NCBI RefSeq assembly: GCF_963678635.1
Contig: NC_087067.1
Coordinates: 7,483,716 to 7,547,715, forward strand
DNA: 64,000 nt
Source of the DNA: Symsagittifera roscoffensis
Taxonomy: Eukaryota > Xenacoelomorpha > Acoela > Convolutidae
Direction: 5' to 3'
This document shows, one piece after another, positions 1 through 10,087 of this stretch. The notes beneath the pieces were generated by a model that worked only from the letters and a program-made list of their open reading frames with translations, made no database searches and was not told where the DNA came from. The position numbers and the translations under genes were made by a program. The number at the start of each line of letters is the position of its first letter. Positions within the stretch are counted from its first letter, which is position 1.

Positions 1-822
1 AGGATCCGGGATTGTTACTCGATTTGTCTCTGTCGGGAGCCGTGTCTCTATTGTTTGACTCATTTCTCGAGGCGTCAAGAGCTCCATCGGGGACTGCCCA
101 CGAGGAATATTCCTTGCAGGTATCACTTTCTCCACGGCCGTTGTCAACGCCATCTGTTCCGATTGCTCTTTGTAATCCTGCCTCAAGCGCTCAATTTCTT
201 GACCCTGCTTTTTGTTGCAGTCTTCAAACTATTTTCTCCACATGTCTCGATCTTCCTCCATCTGGAGCATACTTTTGGTCATCTCGTCCAGCTCCTTCTT
301 CGTACTTTTCGGTTCATCGTTCATCTCATCCAGATCTTGCATGGTTTGGTTTGTCTGAACCTTCTGTCCTACTTTCGCCCTTTTTGGTGGCACAGCTGCT
401 CTCAGTGGTGAACCAGACGAGGCCGCCTCGCTGTTCATCTCCTGATGCATTCTCATCAGCCCAGGTTTGGGCTTGGAGGGCATAGGCATCCCACCTGGTT
501 GGTAAGTCCTAGAACTTCCCAATCCAGGCTCATTCGCCAAGTCACTCCCTGAGAGAGCCCCGTTTCTCCACCTCATCACTCTCATGTTCGGGCGGTCTAG
601 TACTCCCCTTTCTCTATATGCTGCCATCAACAGGACTTCTGTGGGGCGGTCCCCACGGCTGTCATGCCCCAAGATGTTGATCAGGGCGGTCAGCAACATG
701 ACTACCTCTGGGTCCTCCAGAGCGAAGTCTCGATCGATCAGCCGACGATAGATCGCATCTACCAATGGTCCCACATATGCCTCTGCCATGTCCATCAATT
801 CATCCAAGTTGAAGTTATCCAT
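1..822 (-). pseudogene. Element 1 ORF2, N-terminal part, cut by the window edge
   Basis: The frame opens at an ATG on the minus strand (820-822). It aligns with the N-termini of ORF2 in Elements 2 and 3: a helical domain with the shared core IYRRLIDRDF, then RPTEVLLM and a Trp-Arg-rich stretch ending ANEPGLG. A proline-rich linker and a charged helical, coiled-coil-like region follow. A TAG at 229-231 interrupts the frame where Element 2 has Lys, and the same frame stays open from there to the window edge, so this is a single nonsense change. The SGNH domain would lie beyond the edge. The role is unknown; it is the start of the large second ORF described for Elements 2 and 3. Confidence 0.75.
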
Positions 823-887
823 TCTATTCTTTCAAGTTCGATTCGGTTTTGATTCCAAGATTTGACTCAAGTGAGTATTTAAACGAT

Positions 888-912
888 CAATCAGGATCTA
901 GAAAAGAGGTCA
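888..912 (-). promoter_or_regulatory. Splice-acceptor-like site upstream of Element 1 ORF2
   Basis: On the minus strand the sequence reads GACCTCTTTTCTAG then ATCCTGATTGATCG, with the AG at 899-898. Element 2 has nearly the same string (TAG at 23048-23050) and Element 3 has TTTTCAG then ATCAAG (45925) at the corresponding place. A pyrimidine tract ending in AG fits a nematode 3' splice site or a spliced-leader acceptor for an ORF2 mRNA. Use is inferred. Confidence 0.5.
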
Positions 913-1144
913 CGAATATTACACCTGTAAATTTTTTTAACATATATCGCTAAAATGCTAAAATTTGCTTAAAAACAGTTCAGACAAAAAGATATTTATC
1001 GTAAAATTTATTAAAATCAATCGGTCTCTAAAATTTTGGAATTCGACCTAAGATTGGACAGTCCAAACTTTGGACCTATTCCTAAGATCGTCATTCAGTT
1101 GTTCATGGTCACTAACCCCTTCTTACCCACCATCTTAATAACCT

Positions 1145-1190
1145 AACACATAACATAACATAACATAACATAACACATATTACATACAAC
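1145..1190. repeat. TAACA pentamer microsatellite between pol and ORF2
   Basis: About six tandem copies of the pentamer TAACA/ACATA lie in the gap between the Element 1 pol stop and ORF2. The matching gap of Element 2 (22800-22890) is also rich in TGTTA/TATGT, so the tract probably came with the element. Confidence 0.6.
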
Positions 1191-1224
1191 TTAGTCTTTG
1201 GCCTAACACCCTCTCGCACGTCAC

Positions 1225-3838
1225 TCAGCCTATACTTAAGCAATTTTTCTTATGTAGATATACTTGTATATTCGTATCAGAGAATATCACGTGTACAAGC
1301 GCGTACAATTCCCGAGGATGCAGTCTTCCTCTGTTTGGATCGTACACTGGAAGCGAGAGCTCCTTCACGTCCATTTCCACGAGGAAGTCCCTCAGCCTCG
1401 TCAAGGACGAGACTAGGTTCTCTGGGTCCACGTGTTGCTTCTCCGTCGCCCTCGTTACCAGGAAGCATAAGTATTTTCCCGGTATCTGCGACGCCGCCGG
1501 AGGTAAGGCCGCTACGCCCCCTATCCCTGGTCTTTGCTTCCAAAGGAATTCCACGTTTTTGTATTCTCTCCTAAAGTCTGCCGCTAACGCTGTCCTAAAA
1601 CTCATGTCTGCTGTGATTGCTATCGCACATGTTCTATTTGTGAGTATGAAATCACTGTCTGTTAGTATTATGTTACTTGAATATTCATTTGGTAAGTTAA
1701 AATACGACTCAACTACCCTGCCTATGTCAGGTTTCTTAGGTTCTTCGCCTGTTTCTGCTTCTAAGTCTCCTGTTTCTTTTGCTATTCTTAATTTTTTTAT
1801 TATCAAGTTTTCAGTGTGGGTAAGTCCTACCCCCACTCCCCGGACAAAAATATCCATCGACGTCCCCGTCGATCGCGTACCGGGTATCAAGTCGAGGTTA
1901 GAAGCTGGAATGAGTAGTCGTCCTTCCTGGGCAGCCCAGGAAGGATCATCTCGTTCGGTCTTGATGTATTTCATGCTTTCACGATCTACGTCTTGAATCC
2001 TGACACTGGTCTCCTCAGGATCCGAGGTCGTTTCATTCAGCCACTCTAAGACACGCAGGTTTGTCAAGTCTTGTTCATGTGACTGCTGTTGCTCGTCGTC
2101 GAATTCTACCTCGGGTTTCGACCAGTCGTCAACCCATTCATCGCCGTGATCATCGACTATGTCAATGTCTTGTGATACAGTTATTTCCTCTAGACCCACT
2201 ACTTCCTCCACTATCTTCTTCAGATCTATCCAATCCACTACGAAGTCGTCACCGTAAGGATTGTATTTCTTTCTTGGTCTCGTCCCGTCCTTCTGACGAG
2301 TCTGTATCGTGAACGGAAAATCCGGTTCCAAGTTCTTGGGAACCTCTATCTGTTCAGGAGCCTGCCAATCTTCCTCTGCGTAGGGTAAGGTTTCATCGTC
2401 CGCTTCGATCTCCTCGTTTAGATCCAGGTCCAGCGGTGTATCCGTACCTTCCTCTACGACTTCGTTTCCATCGTTCTTCTCCCTGGTGCCCTTTTCATTG
2501 ACCTCACAAGCAGGATTCATCATTAGATAATCCCCTTCTTCCATGTCTGCAGGTATACACCAGTCTTCTGTCGATGGATTGTGTGGCTTGATGTTCTCGT
2601 AGTGGGCGGCTCGGCCAGTACTCAGTCTATAAAAGCGTCCCTCCTGGTGCACCTCTGTAATCATGAAGGATCCCCTCCACTTCTTTAGGAGCTTTTTCGT
2701 CCCTTTCGGTGGTATAACGTTCTGAAATACCCATACGTAGTCTCCCACCGAGTAAGCCTTTGCACCAGCTGCTTTCTTGTCGAATCTTTTCCTCTGCCTT
2801 GCCTGTGCCTGCTGAGTAATTCGTCTACACAAATCGTTCAACTCCTGTTGGCGTCTGATCACATCCCTCACGTAGACCTGCGGGGACGTTTTCTTTCCCT
2901 CATACTCTGGGTAGAAGAAGGTTAAGGGTAAGGACTTTTCGTGTCCAGTTAGCATCATGTGTGGACTGACTCCAGTGTGGTGGAGTGTTGCGTGCTGTTA
3001 TATGCTCCCATCACCTGTGGAAGGTATCTGTCCCAATCGGTCATGTACCTGGAACAATATACTCTCAGCATCGACACTAACGTCCTATTCTGTCTCTCCA
3101 CTAAGCCATTCGTCTGAGGGTGGTATGTCGTGGAGTGAGCCTGAGCGACCTGTGAGCGTCTCATAAGCTCTTTCGTAAGCTCTCCTACGAAAGCTGTTCC
3201 ATTATCCGATTGAAACGTCATCGGACAACCATGTCTTACTATCCACGTATTGATCAGGTGGTCGCATGTCTCTTCCGCCGAGAAATTTATGCAGGCACGG
3301 CCTCTGCATACTTCGTAAAATGATCTATCATGAACGACACCTGATTATAACCACTGTCTGTCATGCATATCTTCTGGTGATCTATCTGCCTCACCTCATT
3401 GAATTCAGACGCCTCGATCGATTGTAAAGGAAGTCGCAACTTCCTTGGATCCTTGACCTGCTGGCATGACAGACATGCTGTTATCCACTTCTCGCATGCC
3501 TTTTTCATTCCAGGCCACTCAAAGCGCTTCAGGATCCTCTGATAAACTTTGTCGATCCCCTGATGGCCCATCTGATCATGTGACCTGAATAGTAGTTCTG
3601 TCTGATAGAGTTGCGGTAACACTATCGCGTTATACTTGTATAGGACTCTGTCTTCCTCTCTTCTTTTGCAAGCCACGATCCCGTCCTTGTTCAAATATAT
3701 CCTCCCTTCCTTCTGCATGAATTACTGTCTCAGGATACGATAACTATCTTCCTCGAGGTCCCCTTTATCCGGATAACCATTCTCGATCCACCTTTTCAGG
3801 TTGCTTGTCATGCGATCATTTCTCTGCGCCCTGAGAAG
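1225..3838 (-). pseudogene. Element 1 pol remnant: pre-integrase linker, integrase, GPF module and macrodomain-like tail
   Basis: Minus-strand translation matches the 3' half of the pol of Elements 2 and 3. It contains the integrase HHCC zinc-binding region (HDQMGHQG ... CLSCQQ), the catalytic core (IDHQK, FQSDNG, LVERQNRT), a GxF module (KKWRGSF; Gly-Ser-Phe where the other copies read GPF) followed by LSTGRAAHYEN, an acidic linker, the conserved VRGVGVGLTHTEN segment and the macrodomain-like C-terminus ending near LHKKNCLSIG. Breaks: TAA at 3722-3724, a frameshift near 3290 and a 2-bp insertion near 2974. Everything upstream of the linker is deleted, with the junction near 3838. It cannot produce a functional integrase. 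Confidence 0.85.
1807..1872 (-). promoter_or_regulatory. Nearly invariant hairpin + polypurine-tract block inside pol (Element 1 copy)
   Basis: The minus strand reads the hairpin TCGACG-GGGA-CGTCGA, then TATTTTTG, then the purine run TCCGGGGAGTGGGGG, then GTAGGACTTACCCACAC. It is nearly identical to 22058-22123 and 44991-45056, although surrounding coding sequence has diverged strongly. See findings for the candidate central polypurine tract. Confidence 0.7.
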
Positions 3839-4144
3839 ATCAGTTTGTATAAAATTTATTCACACTAACCGATTATCGGTCGTAAGATTTGAAGACTGGC
3901 ACAATATGATGTTATCAGTCAATTTAAAAGATAGTGTACTCACTACCCAATCAAGCACAGTCCATGTAGATTTAAAATCAAGAACAAAAAAGATATATAT
4001 ATATATATAATGACAGAATCTGAATACCTATATGAAAAAACGTATGTGTAATGTACTTTTAGTCGGTCGCAGTACAATAGTCGAACTTGTCTTTAAAAGA
4101 AAAAGCTTTCCCTGCTCGGTGCTGCACCAAACAGACAAAACTTT

Positions 4145-4212
4145 GAAGGCAGTAATTTTCTCAAGTGGGCGTCTATTGCACCCACCGAGTACTGTGTTAC
4201 CTATCTGCCTTC
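4145..4212 (-). ncRNA. Leader hairpin, Element 1 copy
   Basis: On the minus strand GAAGGCAG (4212-4205) pairs perfectly with CTGCCTTC (4152-4145). Inside it, GTGGGTG (4185-4179) pairs with CGCCCAC (4171-4165) with one G-U pair. The arrangement and the flanking CTCGGTGGGTG and CCCACTTGAGAA match two tandem copies in the Element 2 leader (12485-12558, 12671-12742), whose outer stems have different sequences but also pair perfectly. It is a conserved structured RNA by comparison; its function is unknown. Confidence 0.7.
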
Positions 4213-4485
4213 GGACTGCCCAAGCTAGACCTACTAAAATCCTCAGGGCAGTCACTTTTCACAAAAACGTATTATGTTACAATCCACACCAATGAATTAC
4301 GCTCTTTTTAGTTTAGACTTAGTGTCGCGAATATCCGAGTTCGGACCTGTTTTGTTTTTGTCTGGTTTTTATTGAAAGGCAAGTTACCAGTGCAGTCACT
4401 GATTCCTAGCCTGTCTGCTAATAACCTAATACCTCTCACTTTAGTCTTTCTTCCGTCTACCTAAGTCCTTTAATAAAATGATACC

Positions 4486-4760
4486 TCTCCGGATTGGCAC
4501 AAATAGGACCCTTCCGGACTAACAAAATTTAGACCCCTCCGGATTGGGACCCTCTGAGTTAGTTAATATAAGACCCCTCCGGATTCAGACCCCTCCGATT
4601 TAGCAACTATAAGACCCCCCCCCCCCCCCCCCCCCCGGATTCGGACCCCTCCGGTTTTGTAAAAAATTTTTGACTCCTCCGGATTGGGAGCCCTCCGGTT
4701 TTGTAAAAGTAGCTTTTCCGAGATCTCCTTCTTTCAACCTATACCCCTCCGGATACGTTT
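4486..4760. repeat. CCCCTCCGGATT repeat cluster with a 22-C tract
   Basis: At least eight irregularly spaced copies of C3-4TCCGGATT lie here, often preceded by GGA or AGA. A homopolymer of 22 C spans 4615-4636. The core is related to the ACCCTCCGGAG repeats in the Element 2 leader (11860-12220), but on the opposite strand relative to the element. The poly-C length may be unreliable in assembly. Confidence 0.7.
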
Positions 4761-5278
4761 TTCGATGCTATTTTGCTTTTTAGATTAACTAGGAAGGGTA
4801 TGTAATGTTTTCCTAGACCCTTCCGGATTGAAGTTAAGCCTCTTATTTGACAATTCACGCTAACGGTGAAGGGTCTTATCGCTCGCCTAACTTCGGCTCG
4901 ATTAAGGTTTTGCTGTGCCTTTAGCCTTCCCTTTTTGTCTAGAACAGCCTATAGTTACTTTATTCAACCGCTATTACCTTTTGGTAGCGGTATAAGGGCT
5001 TTTCTAAAAAAAATTTATAAAACATGAAGGGTCTACCCCCCAAATTGGTGAATTTGCTAAAAACAACCTCAAAAAATTTTCACGCTTACTTTTTCGAAAA
5101 AATTTTGTTCCTATCAGTAAGTCTAGCTAATTTTTGATCTATTGGTACCAAGATCAACTCGATATGCCCAGTAGTTCCAAAGTTACTAACCAAAACGTCT
5201 TTTTTCTAAAATCAAAAAAAATTTTTCTTATAGGTTCCGCCTAACTTTTTCCGCAATTCTGTTCCTTTCGACCTAAAA

Positions 5279-5616
5279 ATTATTGATCCCAGCTCAAAAG
5301 GCCTATACTCTTCTAGTTCAATGCAAAAGACCCGATCTAAAACGCTTTAATTGAAAAAATTTGCGAAAAACTATGCTACCTGTACCCCTCCGGATTGATG
5401 AATCCACCAAATCAAACACGTTAAGTTCGATTTCTCTGCAACCCGGAATTATTGATCCCAGCTCAAAAGGCCTATACTCTTCTAGTTCAATGCAAAAGAC
5501 CCGATCTAAAACGCTTTAATTGAAAAAATTTGCGAAAAACTATGCTACCTGTACCCCTCCGGATTGATGAATCCACCAAATCAAACACGTTAAGTTCGAT
5601 TTCTCTGCAACCCGGA
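5279..5616. repeat. 169-bp tandem duplication in Element 1 leader
   Basis: Two adjacent units (5279-5447 and 5448-5616) look identical by eye, so the duplication is recent relative to the decay of the element. Each unit contains CCCCTCCGGATT and a segment with CACGTTAA and CAACCCGGAA that also occurs in the LTR at 7340-7410, so leader and LTR share a motif. Confidence 0.85.
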
Positions 5617-6847
5617 AGGCTTTCGGGTATCGGGTTTTAAAACTTGTAGATTCACTAGTGGACGTTGTCCGAACAACTATTTTTACTGTTCTAACTCAAA
5701 AATTTCAAAAAATTTTCTGATTTTATAGTGTTTCGTACTATCAAAAATCGCGAAAATTCGGTTTTCGGTACCAAAATAGTTCCAACCACTTCTGAACTAA
5801 ACTTAACCGGTGCTATCTATTATAGTAGTGCAGTTACGATGTAACACACTAACTTAGCGCTTTTTTCCGTTGCAAAAAATATCGATATCTCAAAAATCGC
5901 GACTTGTGGGGGGATCAAAGTATCGCTATTTTGACCCTAAAAACCGGTCTGCTTTCTGTGTTTTTCACTGAAAAACGGTATAAGAGTATTAATATAGTCT
6001 ATATAAGTAATAATATTAGTAATACTATACCCCTCCAGGTTTGTCTAATATCCGAATTAAGGTGCTTAACTCGGGTATTCGCAGTTCGGTGAAGGGTCAC
6101 TACAGTGCAGCACTGTCGAGCCCCCCCCCCCCACAGATTACTATCTTACTTTTTGTCCCAAAAGGGATACAAAACTTAATAACGATACCCATCAGTCGAT
6201 TGTTGTTGTCATTGAGCGCCTTATTGTTGCTCCTTGTACTGCTTGCCGGATCAGTCTTCTCCCAAGACCCTTCCGAATTGAGCGCAAATCAGCTGACCCT
6301 TCCGGATTGAGCGCAATTTATCATTAACGTGCTTAAATGCTCAAATAACCCTACAGTACAAGCCTCACAAACGGGCTACAAAAATGATCGTAACAATCCT
6401 GACTGATATAAATGCCTGTAACAACAATATATCTATCAACAACAAACGGGAGGGTCGGATCACATCTTGTCTGGGGGGATGATTTCTACTGATTTTTTAC
6501 TTTTTTTTTTTACTGTTTTTGGTTTTTTTTCGGTTATTTTTTATGTTTTTTGTTTTTCTTGGGTACTATACTACTTTTTGTTTGGTTTTATATATATCTT
6601 TAAGTGTTTCTGGTCACAAACCTCTCAGGGAACGAGGGAATGGCCGATCCCCCCACCCTTCCTGATTCGTGAATTTTCGGTCTTAACTAGGTTAAAAAGC
6701 TATTCACGGTAATCCGGAAGAATTCCGCGTTCCGAGCTACCCTTCCGCCCCGGCGGCTTAGGCCTAATAAGGGCGTTAATGTGAGCATCCGCTCGGCGCG
6801 GAGTGCTCGTTAACGGTTCTGCCGGTCATGATGTTAAAAAAGAATAA

Positions 6848-6862
6848 CACCCAGGAGCGCCA
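6848..6862 (-). promoter_or_regulatory. Primer-binding site, Element 1
   Basis: The minus strand reads TGGCGCTCCTGGGTG, 12 nt inside the LTR end. Its complement CACCCAGGAGCG-CCA fits the 3' end of an animal tRNA-Asn. The same 15-mer is at 10072 and 34388. Confidence 0.7.
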
Positions 6863-6874
6863 TAAAAACATCTA

Positions 6875-7800
6875 TGTAACATTCGCCCGGAAGATACATA
6901 TCGACGGAAAATAAAACTAAGTCCTAAGACGAATGGCTAACGTCTAAACAGAGCTTTATATGCTTTTCACCGTCTCTACCAAGCCAGTACTTTCGGTGGT
7001 CTTTTCTAACATCGGGTCGACAAAAAACGTTACTGCTTTCGGCTTCGGTCAAAACACTCAAATTAACTTAATTACATGTAGAAATAGTGAGCTCATGGCT
7101 GGGTCTCAGTATCCCCAGACCACGAGGTCTTTCCTAAAAACAGGGCCACTATTAATTATTGAATTATTATTGTTTTTGTTCAGTAGATAAAAATCATCAT
7201 CTCCATAGAAGATGGATCAACCCTTTCCCCCAACTCCTAGCTTCTCATCCTTATCAAAATGAATCCAGTTGTTAATTAAATTCAATTCAGGACATGACAA
7301 GAAGCTAAAAGTTTATATAAAATGATAAAAGTTTTAGTCCCGAAACCCCTCCGGATTCTCGAATCCACTGAATCAAGCACGTTAAACTTGATTCCTCCGT
7401 AACCCGGAAGGCTGTCTTCCACCCTTCACCGTTGTTCGCAACGGCCTTGCAACTATTGTATCGACACAATAGTTGCAACTCGGAACGTTCTCTGTTAACT
7501 CCGTGGTTCGTTGTCGTTTCTTAATCACAATTTCCGTTGTTCTCGCAATCGCAACTAATGTTGTTCTCTTGCTTTTTAGCTCTTCTGCCAAAATGGCCGT
7601 TTCTGACGTTTCTCAGAAATGTTACGTCATCACTTCGAAAATTTAAAATTTCAAAATACCAGAATATTTTGACCTTCACCGTTCTACTAATCATCCGAAT
7701 AACGTCGTTAATCCTTCAAAATCACTACCTCGGAAGGTCCGCCGCTAAAAAATCCTAAACTGCAGAGATTGCATTTTGTCCATTCTGGTCGAATGTCACA
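6875..7800 (-). repeat. 5' LTR of Element 1 (926 bp, minus strand)
   Basis: The boundaries are TG...CA: on the minus strand it starts TGTGACATTCG at 7800 and ends GCGAATGTTACA at 6875, followed by the primer site. It aligns along its length with the solo LTR at 8325-9156 plus 58877-59379. The flank at 7801 begins TATATTTT; the other flank is outside the window, so the target duplication cannot be checked. Confidence 0.85.
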
Positions 7801-8038
7801 TATATTTTCTCGTGCCGAGTTGCGTGTTCTTATTGAAGAAACGTAACCCGCATCAATTTTAATTGAAAAGGACATAAACACTTGTCATCTTCTTTTATCA
7901 CTTCCATATCTTGAAAATTCCAAGGATTTTGACTGGAATACGTGATGAAGGGACTACTGACTGTAACCTCGGTTACTATGATACTTTTGACCTTATGTTC
8001 ACCTTTAAAAAAGAGAAGAAATATGACCGACTGGCACA
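7801..8038 (-). repeat. Fragment of another LTR (minus strand) interrupted by Element 1
   Basis: On the minus strand the sequence starting at 8038 is TGTGCCAGTCGGTCATATTT, which is how the LTR of Element 3 begins (33493, 57832). The similarity then fades. Element 1 begins at 7800, so this looks like the first ~240 bp of an older LTR split by Element 1. The rest would be left of the window. Confidence 0.5.
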
Positions 8039-8324
8039 TTAAACAAATTTTCCGTAAATCGGAATAGCCTGCTCCGAACTGTCCCTTTCTTCTCCTACTG
8101 CCCAGCACCAAAAATATAACTGCCCCCAAAATATAACAAACCCGACCCCAATAACTTGTGGCTTCAGCCGTCGGATGTCGCAACGTTCCTTGAACAAGTT
8201 TTCCGCATAAATCCGAAAAGGCTGCTCCAAACTGTCCCTTCCTGCTCCCACACTATAACGCAGTGATACCTATTTAAATGTCCCCAAAACAAACCTGGCC
8301 CCAATGAACTTGTGGCTTAGGACG
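8039..8324. repeat. Host 154-bp tandem repeat, nearly two units
   Basis: Units starting around 8153 and 8307 share AACTTGTGGCTT, GTCGGA and GTTCCTTGAAC with a 154-bp period. The second unit is interrupted at 8324 by the solo LTR and resumes at 59380 (ACGTCGGAGG...GTTCCTTGAAC). This marks the original insertion locus on both sides of the nest. Confidence 0.65.
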
Positions 8325-9156
8325 TGTAACATTCGCCCGGAAGTACATATCGACGGAAGATAAAGCTAGGTTCTCAAACGACTGGCTAGCGTCTAAACAC
8401 AGCTCTACATGCTTTTCACCGTCTCTGCCAAAGCCAGTTCTTTTGGTGGTTTTCCTAACATCGGGTCGACAAAAACGTTACTGCTTCTGGCTTCGGTCAA
8501 AACACTCAAATTAACTCAATTATATGCAAGAATAGTGAGCTCATGGCTGGGTCTCAGTATACCCAGACCACGAGGTCACTCCTAAGAACAGGACTACTAC
8601 TAACTATATGGTGCGTGTTCATAGGTTCCGAAATAAAAAATCAGTCCCATAGGTTCCAAAATAGTAAAGCAGTCGCATAAGTTCCAAATCTTTTCAATTG
8701 GTCAAAAGACTAAATTAGCCGAGTCTCGGTTTAAGGTCACCGGTGGGCGCGCTATGCGCGCGTCGCCGCTTCGCGGCGATAACCGGCTCTAAATTTCGTA
8801 TAGAGTCCTAGCCTTTGGTGGCAAGCTCGCAACACGTTGGCGCGGCTGCGGCGGTCACTATTCTGCAGCTTGAGTTTATGCTGGTTGAACAGTAAACAAT
8901 CGATCCATAAAGTCGTTGGCTCAAATTTCAACCAATCAGAATTCAAAAAGATATGAACTTGTGCGACAGATTTGAACTTGTGCGACAGATTTGAACTTGT
9001 GCGACAGATTTTTTATTTTGGAACCTATGAATATTGGAACCTTATGGGAATTCACTTTAATTATATTACTATTGTTTTTGTTCAGTAGATAAAAATCATC
9101 ATCTCCATCGAAGATGGATCAACCCTTTCCCTCAACTCCTAGCTTCTCATTATCTG
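8325..9156 (-). repeat. Solo LTR, first part (3' end of the LTR in minus orientation)
   Basis: On the plus strand it starts TGTAACATTCGCCCGG and is homologous to 6875-7800. It is broken at 9156 by Element 2 and resumes at 58877. The flanks are ACG (8322-8324) and ACG (59380-59382), a 3-bp target duplication, and no primer-binding site or polypurine tract borders it, so it is a solo LTR. It also contains a MITE (8610-9057). Confidence 0.8.
8610..9057. mobile_element. MITE-like class II element in the solo LTR
   Basis: This 448-bp insertion is absent from the otherwise matching LTR at 6875-7800. Near-terminal inverted repeats: TTCATAGGTTCC plus an A-rich run at 8618-8642 against its complement at 9007-9031 (one mismatch in 25). 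The flanks TAACTATAT (8601-8609) and TAATTATAT (9058-9066) fit an 8-9 bp target duplication with one mutation. It contains a GC-rich hairpin (TCGCCGC-TTC-GCGGCGA, 8763-8779) and three tandem copies of a 19-20 bp unit (8950-9009). There is no transposase; the superfamily is unresolved. Confidence 0.7.
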
Positions 9157-10059
9157 TGTGCCATTCTGCCAGATGACACAGCATAACCTTCCCGCGACAG
9201 AAATAAAAGTGACTAAAGGCCTTATGAACAGAAAAGTGTTGCGACGGAGGGTCAGAATGTTCTAGAATTTTTATTTTTAAAATTTCGATCGGAAGAAGAA
9301 CATTTCTGAGAAATAGAAAAAAGACGGCCATTTTGAATAAAAAAGACGAAAATCAGAACAACGATAGAAATTGTGAAGAACGGTTGTATCAGAGACAGAA
9401 AAACACGGAGCCTCTTATCGTGGCAATAACACACGATAAGGACCTTAGTGACAGATATTTGTGGAGACGGAGGCTTCAGTGGGGGGAAGAGAAATACCAC
9501 GGAACCCTCCCGGGACACGAAATATAGGAGATAAGAGAAAATCACAAGGAAAATCAGGGATCTCAAGAAAATCACGGGAGCGGAGGCTTGGTCCCCCAGA
9601 GACTGTTATATGTGAAGGGACTGGGTAAACTAACTATAACAGCTGCTGTAATGTCCTAGATCTTAATTAAACACCTATATTATTTGATATTTCAGGACAT
9701 GAGTAGATAGAAAAAGGAAAGGGTCAATCCATCTCCAATGGATTTAATATAAAACTGTCACACAAAAACATATAAAAATAGGTTGTTCGAGCCGTGTTTT
9801 TAATGACAATCACGTAGTCTGAGGATCCGAGACTCAGCTATGTGGTTGTGTTCGCATGCAAACGAAAGCTGATCAAAAGTCGTTTGACTGATGGCCTAAA
9901 AATGGTAACTTTTTACTTTGCCCTAAACAGACCAGAAAATCAACTGGCAAGGTCGAGACGGTGAAAAACGAGTAGAATTAAGGTAACTGACGCCTGCCAG
10001 TCGTTGATAGGTACTTTTTCTACGCTCCGTCGCTGTGTGATATTTGGGCGAATGTTACA
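9157..10059 (+). repeat. 5' LTR of Element 2 (903 bp)
   Basis: It starts TGTGCCATTCTGCC and ends GGGCGAATGTTACA, with TG...CA ends. A 7-bp hairpin (AATCCAT-ctcca-ATGGATT) followed by TATAAAA near 9740 has counterparts in the other LTR families. Relative to the 3' LTR it carries an 18-bp net insertion near 9538-9560. Confidence 0.9.
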
Positions 10060-10071
10060 TTGACGTTTTTA

Positions 10072-10087
10072 TGGCGCTCCTGGGTGG
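10072..10087 (+). promoter_or_regulatory. Primer-binding site, Element 2
   Basis: TGGCGCTCCTGGGTGG begins 12 nt after the LTR end. It is complementary to the expected 3' end of tRNA-Asn including CCA. The spacing from the LTR is larger than the usual few nucleotides but is the same in all three copies. Confidence 0.7.

Larger units (their letters stand above)
3839..6847 (-). other. Element 1 leader (noncoding)
   Basis: This 3-kb stretch lies between the primer-binding site and the pol deletion junction. I see no protein gene. It holds a covarying hairpin (4145-4212), a run of repeats with the plus-strand core CCCCTCCGGATT (about 4490-4760, and singly near 5390, 5560 and 6030), poly-C tracts, a 169-bp tandem duplication, a (TA)n tract near 3990-4010, and on the plus strand a T-rich block (6485-6605) corresponding to the A-rich block after the primer site in Elements 2 and 3. 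Confidence 0.7.
1..7800 (-). mobile_element. Element 1: decayed giant Ty3/gypsy-type LTR retrotransposon, 5' LTR to ORF2, runs off left edge
   Basis: Reading on the minus strand: 5' LTR (7800-6875), primer-binding site (6862-6848), leader (about 6845-3840), a piece of pol (3838-1225) and the start of ORF2 (822 to the window edge). The order matches Elements 2 and 3, but gag, protease, RT and RNase H are missing: the leader joins directly to the linker just before integrase near 3838. The pol and ORF2 pieces carry stops and frameshifts, so this is an old, non-autonomous copy. The 3' LTR should lie left of base 1. The right flank (7801) is inside another LTR remnant. Confidence 0.85.

Noticed and set aside
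8325-9156. 3' LTR of a second full minus-strand element
   Set aside because: Both ends carry the ACG duplication directly, with no internal element sequence, primer site or polypurine tract, so it is a solo LTR.
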